Assembly: GCA_963643925.1 (NCBI GenBank)
Contig: CAVINS010000003.1
Coordinates: forward strand, 14,709 to 78,708
DNA: 64,000 nucleotides
Direction of reading: 5' to 3'
DNA from: Phocaeicola_A sp963643925
Lineage (GTDB): Bacteria > Bacteroidota > Bacteroidia > Bacteroidales > Bacteroidaceae
Positions 58,101 through 64,000 of this stretch are shown here, piece by piece. Made by a program: the position numbers and the translations under genes. Below the pieces are notes generated by a model. That model saw only the letters and a program-made list of their open reading frames with translations. It had not been told where the DNA came from and made no database searches. How positions within the stretch are numbered: position 1 is the first letter of the stretch; each line of letters begins with the position of its first letter.

Positions 58101-59224
58101 TGGTGACGGACAGTGGTATCGGCATCGACAAGGACAAGATTGAGCGCATCTTTGAACGCTTCTACCAAATAGACAACGATGCCACCAACTCCAACTTCGG
58201 CACCGGTATCGGTCTGCACCTGTGTCGCCAACTGGTGTTGCTCCACCATGGAGTCATCTATGCCGAGAATCGCGAGGATGTCTCCGGCAGTCGCTTCGTC
58301 ATACGCATCCCCTTAGGTTGCGACCATCTGCGTACGGAGGAGCTGGAGGATGTTGATGCCGCAACGGTATCTCCGTTGCGCATGGCCACCGCTAACGAGA
58401 CCTTTGAAGAAGTGGTTGAGGAAAAGACGGCCTCTCGCTCGAAGAGCCGCCAGGCGGTGATGGTGGTGGAGGACGAGGAAGAAATTCGCAACTACCTGAA
58501 GCAGGAACTATCCTCTGAATATCGTGTCCTCACCTGTTGTGACGGCAAGGAGGCCTATGATGCCATACTTAAGGAAATGCCCAACCTGGTCATTAGCGAC
58601 ATCATGATGGCTAATATGGACGGACTTACCCTCTGCCGCAAGCTGAAACAGAATGCCAACATCAATCATATCCCCATCGTGTTGCTCACCGCCAAGTCGC
58701 GGCCCGAGGACAAGTTGGAGGGCATGGGTATCGGAGCCGATGCCTACTTCGTGAAACCCTTTAACATGGAATTACTGAAGAGCACCATCGCCAACCTGAT
58801 AGCCAACAGACGGCTGTTGCGCAACAAGTTCAGTGGCGCCCAGCTGCAGGAGGACAAGATAGAGAAGCTGGAGATGAAGTCGAGCGACGAGCAGTTGATG
58901 GAACGCATTATGAAGGTCATCAACCAACACCTGGACGACCCGAAGCTCAACGTGGGTATGTTGGCCACTGAGGTAGGGCTGAGCCGTGTGCACCTCCATC
59001 GTAAGCTGAAGGAACTGACTAACCTTTCCACGCACGACTTCATCAAGAACATTCGTTTGCAACAGGCAGCCTCCCTCCTGACAAAGAAGATGCCCGTTTC
59101 CGAAGTTGCGTATGCGGTGGGCTACACCAATCTCTCCCATTTCAGCAACTCCTTCCGCGAGCAGTATGGCATGTCGCCCACCGAGTACATGTTGCAGTTC
59201 GAGGCAGAGAAAGCCACAGAATGA
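55127..59224 (+). CDS. Hybrid two-component system (HTCS) sensor/regulator
   Basis: 1365-residue one-protein two-component system. Signal peptide (to about LVAQ), then a periplasmic sensor of two beta-propeller halves made of repeats such as SRGFIWAATEYGLNRFDGQT, then a Y_Y_Y domain (about 690-780), a membrane helix (about 790-812), histidine kinase (His842 in NISHEIRTPMT; ATPase GIGLHLCRQLV), receiver (Asp1158 in VISDIMMANMDG) and a C-terminal AraC-type HTH (about 1260-1365). The ATG at 55127 is chosen over an upstream in-frame ATG at 55013 because it starts a signal peptide and follows the promoter. It is divergent from aguA and probably senses xylo-oligosaccharides, as known for this family. 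Confidence 0.95.
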   Translation: MKTRIQEIYNGFTALLMVLLMPWQSLVAQSGEFYSTEDGLSSSLITQMCQDSRGFIWAATEYGLNRFDGQTFNDYRCIVGDSTSLINDYVRAVYTYSKGHVLIGCINGLMVYNERTNHFREVPMVRAGRRVYAHVSSFQETPEGEVWMSTSGHGLFRMDSTMTCALSVDDLLDQTGCTFLSNFLIDSRGILWLGTDGNGLARYDFTTKKLSKVEFPVSASVITSLHEDASGNVFAGEIKQGLFRYDEKVDRMVSVLSESGRSAFTVSCMAVVDGRLWVGTDGEGIKVYNTKTGKLADHNVNASPVNLSRAKVHTILEDRDGNVWIGLFQKGIVLLKKQQNPFEYYGCQSSYYNPIGDGCVMAVYVDKSGHLWVGADNEGLYELDATGKRLHHYCASAQNPLFPNTVLCVHEDADGTLWLGTYGQGVGRLNRRTGSYEHFTAIKGTVVYDVAEDLDHQVYFAVFGSGFCRYDPKTGQVEHYESSKDESGDTDRNELPNDWIHKLFCDSEGKIWMGHYKGVSCFDPKAHNFLAYKGTNLLVSGCVGYAFAEDHNGNIWMGTNDGLYYFNKLSGEVRRYGMDEGLPSNVICGVAEDGKNSIWVSTYKGVSYYDKNKQAVVNFSSNNGLQGNEFTHGAYYTDASGKIYFGGINGVTAFNPDWITIPFTPLSVYVTAFYIYNNKINSGTLSGGLPVVDGAIMDAKEFRLAYKDNSFSLAFSTLQYNNPGQICYQYRIEELGEKWTTTEPGTNRVSYNNLSPGTYTFQVRASNYGQLSDVRSVRIVIASPWYATWWAFCIYAALLALLAFTVVGYVLTHIRHRREIQLREHKEQLNEAKLQFFINISHEIRTPMTLIINPLEKLLANEGETDRRKIYLMIYRNAQRILRLINQLMDIRKLDKGQMFMKFRQTDMVGFIANVMQPFEAVAQKKQIRFEFDHAMPRLDVWVDMNNFDKVLMNVLSNAFKFTPNEGEIIVSLTTGRDESRRDALHDYFEIVVTDSGIGIDKDKIERIFERFYQIDNDATNSNFGTGIGLHLCRQLVLLHHGVIYAENREDVSGSRFVIRIPLGCDHLRTEELEDVDAATVSPLRMATANETFEEVVEEKTASRSKSRQAVMVVEDEEEIRNYLKQELSSEYRVLTCCDGKEAYDAILKEMPNLVISDIMMANMDGLTLCRKLKQNANINHIPIVLLTAKSRPEDKLEGMGIGADAYFVKPFNMELLKSTIANLIANRRLLRNKFSGAQLQEDKIEKLEMKSSDEQLMERIMKVINQHLDDPKLNVGMLATEVGLSRVHLHRKLKELTNLSTHDFIKNIRLQQAASLLTKKMPVSEVAYAVGYTNLSHFSNSFREQYGMSPTEYMLQFEAEKATE

Positions 59225-59243
59225 AATGTTTTCTGTTCTTTCG

Positions 59244-59276
59244 TTGTGGGGTATTCAAGGAATTGGTTTAACTTTG
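59244..59276 (+). promoter_or_regulatory. cysS promoter
   Basis: -33 TTGT (59244-59247), 21-bp spacer, -7 TAACTTTG (59269-59276), just after the HTCS stop. Confidence 0.68.
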
Positions 59277-59355
59277 CAACTCCTTGTTAGGGGAGCCTTT
59301 ATGCAAGACCCCACAGGAAATGAGAGAAATGTATCCAACTAAAACGTTAGAGAAT

Positions 59356-60831
59356 ATGGAACAACAATTAGTTATTTACAATACATTGACCCGCACGAAG
59401 GAGGCCTTCAGACCGTTGCATGCTCCTAATGTGGGCATGTATGTCTGTGGACCTACGGTGTACGGTGATGCTCACTTGGGTCATACCCGTCCGGCCATCA
59501 CCTTCGACCTCCTGTTCAGATACCTCAAACATTTGGGTTATAAGGTTCGCTATGTACGCAACATCACCGATGTGGGCCATCTGGAGCACGATGCTGACGA
59601 TGGTGAGGACAAGATTGGCAAGAAGGCCCGTCTGGAGCAACTGGAACCGATGGAGGTAGTGCAATACTATCTGAACCGCTACCACAAGTCGATGGAGGCC
59701 CTCAACGTGTTGCCTCCCAGCATAGAACCACATGCCTCCGGTCACATCATCGAGCAGATTCAGTTAGTGAAGGAAATCCTGGACAACGGTTATGCATACG
59801 TGAGCGAAGGCTCCGTCTACTTCGATGTGGTGAAGTACAACAAGGACCATCACTATGGCAAGCTCTCCGGCCGCAATCTGGAGGATGTGCTTAACACCAC
59901 CCGTGAACTGGACGGCCAGCAGGAGAAACACAACCCTGCCGACTTTGCCCTCTGGAAGAAGGCACAGCCCGAACATATCATGCGCTGGCCTAGCCCCTGG
60001 AGCGACGGATTTCCCGGATGGCACTGCGAGTGCACAGCTATGGGACGCAAATACCTCGGCTCTCACTTCGACATCCACGGAGGCGGCATGGACTTGATAT
60101 TCCCTCACCACGAGTGTGAGATTGCACAGAGCGTGGCTTCACAGGGCGACGATATGGTGCACTACTGGATGCACAACAACATGATTACCATCAACGGCAC
60201 GAAGATGGGCAAGAGTCTGGGCAACTTCATCACCCTGGACGAACTCTTCACCGGTTCACATAAACTGCTGGCACAAGCCTACAGCCCGATGACTATCCGC
60301 TTCTTCATCTTGCAGGCACACTACCGCAGCACGGTGGACTTCAGCAACGAAGCGTTGCAGGCTGCCGAGAAGGGATTCGAACGACTGGCTGAGGCTATGT
60401 CCAATCTGGATCGCATAGAACCGGCGGCTGCCTCCACCATAGAAGTGAAGGGCCTGCGCCAGAAGTGTTATGATGCGATGAATGACGACTTGAATACACC
60501 TATTGTCGTCGCTCACCTGTTCGACGCTTGCCGCCTCATCAACACAGTGCTCGACAAGAAGGCCACCATCAGTGTCGATGACCTGCAGGAGTTGAAAGAG
60601 GTGTTTCACCTGTTTGTCTTCGATATCCTTGGCTTGCGTACTGAGCACGAGGCTGACGCTGCCCGCGAGGAAGCCTTCGGCAAGGCTGTGGACATGTTGC
60701 TCGAGCAGCGCACCATTGCTAAGGCGAACAAGGACTGGGCTACCAGCGACAAGATTCGAAACGAACTCACCGCTCTCGGCTTCGAAATCAAAGATACCAA
60801 GGACGGAGCTGTTTGGCGCTTGAACAAGTAA
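59356..60831 (+). CDS. cysS: Cysteinyl-tRNA synthetase
   Basis: Class I aminoacyl-tRNA synthetase, 491 residues. The start at 59356 (MEQQLVIYNTLTRTKEAF) follows the promoter and matches the family; an upstream in-frame ATG at 59284 would fall at the transcription start. Zinc/cysteine site YVCGPTVYGDAHLGHTRP (HIGH-like HLGH), WHCECTAMG and IFPHHECE with the zinc ligands, and KMGKSLGN (KMSKS) are present. It lies 131 bp after the HTCS gene but has its own promoter, so it is likely unrelated to xylan use. Confidence 0.97.
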   Translation: MEQQLVIYNTLTRTKEAFRPLHAPNVGMYVCGPTVYGDAHLGHTRPAITFDLLFRYLKHLGYKVRYVRNITDVGHLEHDADDGEDKIGKKARLEQLEPMEVVQYYLNRYHKSMEALNVLPPSIEPHASGHIIEQIQLVKEILDNGYAYVSEGSVYFDVVKYNKDHHYGKLSGRNLEDVLNTTRELDGQQEKHNPADFALWKKAQPEHIMRWPSPWSDGFPGWHCECTAMGRKYLGSHFDIHGGGMDLIFPHHECEIAQSVASQGDDMVHYWMHNNMITINGTKMGKSLGNFITLDELFTGSHKLLAQAYSPMTIRFFILQAHYRSTVDFSNEALQAAEKGFERLAEAMSNLDRIEPAAASTIEVKGLRQKCYDAMNDDLNTPIVVAHLFDACRLINTVLDKKATISVDDLQELKEVFHLFVFDILGLRTEHEADAAREEAFGKAVDMLLEQRTIAKANKDWATSDKIRNELTALGFEIKDTKDGAVWRLNK

Positions 60832-60836
60832 TGCCT

Positions 60837-60960
60837 GGGGCGCACTTCGCCACCCCCCTAATATATAAGGTATAAACCAAGTAGGGTTCACTCATAGATG
60901 AACATAGGCCCCGTAGGATGACAATCGGACATCGGGCCGATGAGCCTATGAACATTCTAG
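60837..60960. other. Gene-free 530-bp stretch 60832-61361: stem-loop and repeat-like words
   Basis: A small hairpin follows cysS (60837-60854: GGCG against CGCC, weak). Next, GTTCA (60886-60890) can pair with TGAAC (60898-60902), and CATAGGC (about 60903-60909) with GCCTATG (about 60944-60950), with three GATGA words at 60897, 60917 and 60939, about 20-22 bp apart, a possible degenerate relative of the tandem arrays elsewhere. The remaining 400 bp to the fasciclin gene show no clear gene, and no full -33/-7 pair was found. Confidence 0.4.
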
Positions 60961-61361
60961 AGTGGACCTTACTTGTTGTCTCTGTTTCACCATTTTTATT
61001 CATTCCTTTCGTCTCCTCTTTTATCCTCTTTAACTTAGCTTCAGATACTCTAAATGGAGGAGTCTGACCTTATAATACCGATAATTACCGTTTTTTTCAT
61101 GTCTTCAAACTACTGATGGTCAATGTTGATTATAACCAAAACAAATATTCCATCCTTTAACGGTTTATTCCATTCCCCTTGTTAAATAATGTATCTATTT
61201 TCGCACCGTAAACTACTTGCATGGAGTACGCGGTAGCGCAGGCTTGCGGCAAGTATTTGCTGCATTCGTTGCTATATTTAAATAGTTATAGACGCAGACG
61301 GGGCAGTACTCAAGATTGACTTGGAAAATTTTGTTAGTGTAAGAACTATAGATTTAGTATT

Positions 61362-63668
61362 ATGAGAAACTTAACGATTATGCGAGGGCTACATTGGCTC
61401 TTTTTCATTCCGTTCTTCCTCTGGTCCTGTCAGGATAAGATGGATGAACATTATGAAGTCCCCGAGTGGATTAAAGGAAGCGCATGGGAACTGCTTTCGG
61501 ATGAGAGCATGGAAGGTAAGTACTCCATGTTTCTGGAAGCGGCCGAGCGCGCTGGTTACCAAAGCATTATGCAGGGCAGAGGTCTGATGACCGTCATGGC
61601 TCCCGACAATGACGCTTTTACGACTTACCTGAAGGAACATGGTTATTCCGCAGTGCAGGACATCCCCGTATCGGATTTGAAAGAATTGGTCGGCTTCCAC
61701 CTCCTCTATTATGCCTATAACAAGGGTGGACTGGAGAACTTCCGTCCTGAGGGCGAAGGTGCGTACGACGAAGGTGCCGAGATCCTCGATCCGGGTATGT
61801 ACTACAAGTTCCGTACACGCAGCAATGCGGCACCTACCAAAGAGGTGGAGCCGCAGACCGGCAAGACGGTGACAGTCTACCATCTGGAACGCTTTGTTCC
61901 GGTCTTCTCCCACTACTTCTTCTCTTCCAAGAAGATTGACGCAAAGAAGAACTACGAGGCATTCTACCCCAACTCCACATGGACGGGCGACGATGGCTTC
62001 AACGTATCCGAGGCTACAGTCAACGACTATGGGCTGATTGCCAAGAATGGTTACGTCTATACTATAAATAAGGTATTGGAGCCGCTTGGTTCTCTCTACG
62101 ACGAGCTGAAGAACAATCCCGACTATTCGGACTTCCTGGCCATCTATGACAAATTCTCCATTTACACGGCCGACGAAGACCTGACCACCAAATATGGTGA
62201 GGCCTTGGGAGTGGATACGCTCTATCTGCACGGCCACCGCGACCCGTTGGCGCCTATTGCCATGGAGTGGTACAAATATGACTACCGCCGTCTGGACACA
62301 CTGGCTTATCGGGCATACAGCCTCTTCGCTCCTAACAACGAAGCGTTGAAGAATTTCTTTGGTTCCTATTGGAGGAACAGCGGTTACGACGACTTCGAGT
62401 CGCTCGATCCGTTGATTCAAACCCTCTTCCTGAACGAGTATGTATATAGTGGTTCAGTGGCTTTCCCCGAGGAGATTGAGAGTGGTAAGGTGACCACGGC
62501 TTCGGGTACGAAGTATAGTTTCGATCCCTTTGCATCGGACGTGGTACGTAAGATGTGTGTCAACGGTAGTTTCTACGGACTGAACAAGATACAGACTCCG
62601 ATCCTGTTCAACTCGGTGTCAGGTCCGGCATTCCATGAGAAACGTTTCATCGACTTCCTCTATGCGATGAACACCTCTGAACTGCTCTCTTCCTTTGGGT
62701 CGGAGAACGAGAAGTACACCTTGCTTATCCCCGAGAATTCTACTTTCGAGAACGAGGGTATCTATCTGAACGTCTATCCCGAAGGCAACAGGCTTGAACG
62801 AAAAGAAGATGACGTTTGGGAATCTGTAGGTTCCGACGAACTGCAACGCATCATCCGTGCCCACACCGTGATGGGTGAGGATGTGACCCTGCAAACGACC
62901 GGCACCCAGGTTGTTCCCATTCAGTCATCGTTCTGCTACTGGTTCGTGAAGGACGGCAAAATAACCTGCAGCACACAGTACAACGGTATCCTTGAACCGG
63001 GAGCGACTTCTTACGACCCCTTCGTGGAGTTCGACGAAGTGACCAACAATGGCAAGGCTTGGGCCAATGGAAAGACATATACCTACAAGACAGGCTCGGA
63101 AGGCGGACTGTTTGAAGCCGAGACCGAAGACGGAACGGGCAGCAGCATGCAAGAGAAACTGGCTACCTGTCAGGACTCGCGCTATCCCTACTATTGCTTC
63201 GCACAACTGCTCCGTGAGGCGGGTATGATATCCGGCAAGACCATCGCAGGACTCTCCGGACGTTCCGTGGCATTCATCCCCACCAACGAGACCTTGAAGA
63301 AGGCGTTGGAAAACAACGAGATTCCTGAAGCCGCCAAGCTGGTTATCTACGACGACTATGCCGTGGAATTGGTGAACGCCAACAATCCGCTTACTGACCA
63401 AGAGAAGATAGCGCTGAAGAAATACCTCAGCAACTATTTCGTGGTGGCAACTTCCATCGCATCCGCCTGCTACCCTGGCTCAAAGATGTCTAGCGGTGAA
63501 TATACCAACTATAACGGAAGGACTATCGTTTACACCGATGGCGGCACTTCCCTTTCCATTAAGCTGAAGGAGGGAACCCAAACGGTGAAGGTGGCTGACA
63601 CGTACGACCTCTTCCCCTTCTGCTACGGCGACGGTTGTTTCCATTTCATAGAGTCTCTTCTTAAGTAA
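61362..63668 (+). CDS. Fasciclin (FAS1)-domain lipoprotein
   Basis: 768-residue predicted lipoprotein: hydrophobic leader with lipobox FFLWSCQDK. Several FAS1-like domains follow: first (about 35-250) SMFLEAAERAGYQSIMQGRG and TVMAPDNDAFTTYLKEHGYS, NGYVYTINKVLEP; second (about 260-470) SLFAPNNEALKNFFGSYW; third with EKYTLLIPENSTFENEGIY; last SVAFIPTNETLKKALENNE and YGDGCFHFIESLLK. FAS1 domains mediate adhesion or bind polymers; in Bacteroidota such lipoproteins often sit beside SusC/SusD genes. A SusC gene begins 17 bp downstream, so an operon is likely. Ligand unknown. Confidence 0.87.
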   Translation: MRNLTIMRGLHWLFFIPFFLWSCQDKMDEHYEVPEWIKGSAWELLSDESMEGKYSMFLEAAERAGYQSIMQGRGLMTVMAPDNDAFTTYLKEHGYSAVQDIPVSDLKELVGFHLLYYAYNKGGLENFRPEGEGAYDEGAEILDPGMYYKFRTRSNAAPTKEVEPQTGKTVTVYHLERFVPVFSHYFFSSKKIDAKKNYEAFYPNSTWTGDDGFNVSEATVNDYGLIAKNGYVYTINKVLEPLGSLYDELKNNPDYSDFLAIYDKFSIYTADEDLTTKYGEALGVDTLYLHGHRDPLAPIAMEWYKYDYRRLDTLAYRAYSLFAPNNEALKNFFGSYWRNSGYDDFESLDPLIQTLFLNEYVYSGSVAFPEEIESGKVTTASGTKYSFDPFASDVVRKMCVNGSFYGLNKIQTPILFNSVSGPAFHEKRFIDFLYAMNTSELLSSFGSENEKYTLLIPENSTFENEGIYLNVYPEGNRLERKEDDVWESVGSDELQRIIRAHTVMGEDVTLQTTGTQVVPIQSSFCYWFVKDGKITCSTQYNGILEPGATSYDPFVEFDEVTNNGKAWANGKTYTYKTGSEGGLFEAETEDGTGSSMQEKLATCQDSRYPYYCFAQLLREAGMISGKTIAGLSGRSVAFIPTNETLKKALENNEIPEAAKLVIYDDYAVELVNANNPLTDQEKIALKKYLSNYFVVATSIASACYPGSKMSSGEYTNYNGRTIVYTDGGTSLSIKLKEGTQTVKVADTYDLFPFCYGDGCFHFIESLLK

Positions 63669-63685
63669 TCAGTAAATCGACCAAT

Positions 63686-64000
63686 ATGAAGCTAACTAAT
63701 ATTTATATAGTTGTAGCCCTGCTCCTCTGTTCTGTGGGGGAAGCGGTGGCACAGACACAGCAAGTCGTCATCGGTACGGTGACCGAACTTTTCGGTGGCT
63801 CCAAGGAACCATTGATAGGTGTCAACATCAACATCATGAACTCGCAGGAACGTTCATTGGGCGGTGCCATCACCAACATGAATGGCCAATACTCGTTGGC
63901 AATCCCTAAGAACGAGAAGAACCTGACGCTAGTCTTCTCCTACATCGGTATGAAGACCAAGCGTTTCAAGTATACCGGACAGAAGACACTGAACGTGACG
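63686..64000 (+). CDS. SusC/RagA-family TonB-dependent receptor, N-terminal part (cut by window edge)
   Basis: 105 residues are present. A signal peptide (MKLTNIYIVVALLLCSVGEA, ending at AVAQ) leads into a carboxypeptidase-D-like regulatory domain (GVNINIMNSQERSLGGAITN; NGQYSLAIPKNEKNLTLVFS, YIGMKTKRF), the usual start of SusC receptors lacking the STN domain. It is 17 bp after the fasciclin gene. The plug and barrel lie outside the window. Confidence 0.88.
   Translation, partial: MKLTNIYIVVALLLCSVGEAVAQTQQVVIGTVTELFGGSKEPLIGVNINIMNSQERSLGGAITNMNGQYSLAIPKNEKNLTLVFSYIGMKTKRFKYTGQKTLNVT

Noticed and set aside
61196..61270. tRNA-like or riboswitch-like stretch upstream of the fasciclin gene
   Set aside because: The GC-rich words (GCGGTAGCGCAGGCTTGCGG) do not form a cloverleaf and no conserved riboswitch core was recognised.

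Overview
The window is a chromosomal segment from a member of the Bacteroidales (phylum Bacteroidota), most likely Bacteroidaceae or Prevotellaceae. The evidence is SusC/RagA receptors at both ends, a FecR/ECF-sigma pair, a NigD-like lipoprotein, a hybrid two-component (HTCS) regulator, the zinc-free forms of S14 and L36, and repeated matches to the Bacteroides promoter (-33 TTTG, 19-21 bp, -7 TAnnTTTG). No tRNA, rRNA, CRISPR array or insertion sequence was seen. Species cannot be set from the sequence alone.

Layout. (1) 1-4259: a signalling/transport locus with a partial STN-type SusC receptor, a FecR anti-sigma and a secreted thioredoxin-fold protein on the minus strand, and an ECF sigma gene divergent from them. 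(2) 4306-8871: a minus-strand envelope operon reading PASTA protein, RluD-type pseudouridine synthase, D-Ala-D-Ala ligase, acyltransferase, NigD-like lipoprotein. (3) 9247-13692: divergent rpmH/efp, then a glycosyltransferase, radC, a SufT-like protein, lpxH and a DUF3467 protein. (4) 14042-32078: one co-directional str-S10-spc-alpha ribosomal block (rpsL to rplQ, with fusA, secY, map, infA, rpoA), visibly more A+T-rich than its flanks. A run of 10 N falls inside rpmD and looks like an assembly artefact: the two sides share GATC, and merging them restores an intact 58-aa L30. (5) 32281-35107: secreted TIM-barrel isomerase, lipoprotein nitroreductase, pdxB. (6) 35219-43237: lipid A/LPS-type genes (DUF4254, GT9, LpxL-type acyltransferase, galactofuranosyltransferase-like GT, ArnT-like GT, polyprenyl-phosphate GT2, a duplicated LAB_N membrane protein) and an RNase H. 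(7) 43257-48005: MATE transporter, purN, then acpP-fabF-rnc. (8) 48179-59224: a glucuronoxylan side-chain/oligosaccharide operon (GH67, GH43-CBM6-GH8, CE6-CE1-like esterase) divergent from an HTCS regulator. (9) 59356-64000: cysS, a long gene-free stretch, a fasciclin-domain lipoprotein and the start of a second SusC.

How the parts fit. The xylan operon releases glucuronic acid, acetyl/feruloyl groups and xylose from xylo-oligosaccharides, and the adjacent HTCS probably switches it on; no SusC/SusD pair for it lies in the window. The LPS-type region supplies heptosyl-type and other glycosyl transfer, late acylation and polyprenyl-linked sugar transfer.

The least explained structures are non-coding. 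Three intergenic regions (9056-9123, 10318-10381, 38047-38179) each hold 3-6 imperfect tandem copies of about 22 bp with internal palindromes. The sequence differs at each locus, but the period and layout are the same. One of them contains a perfect 28-bp palindrome.
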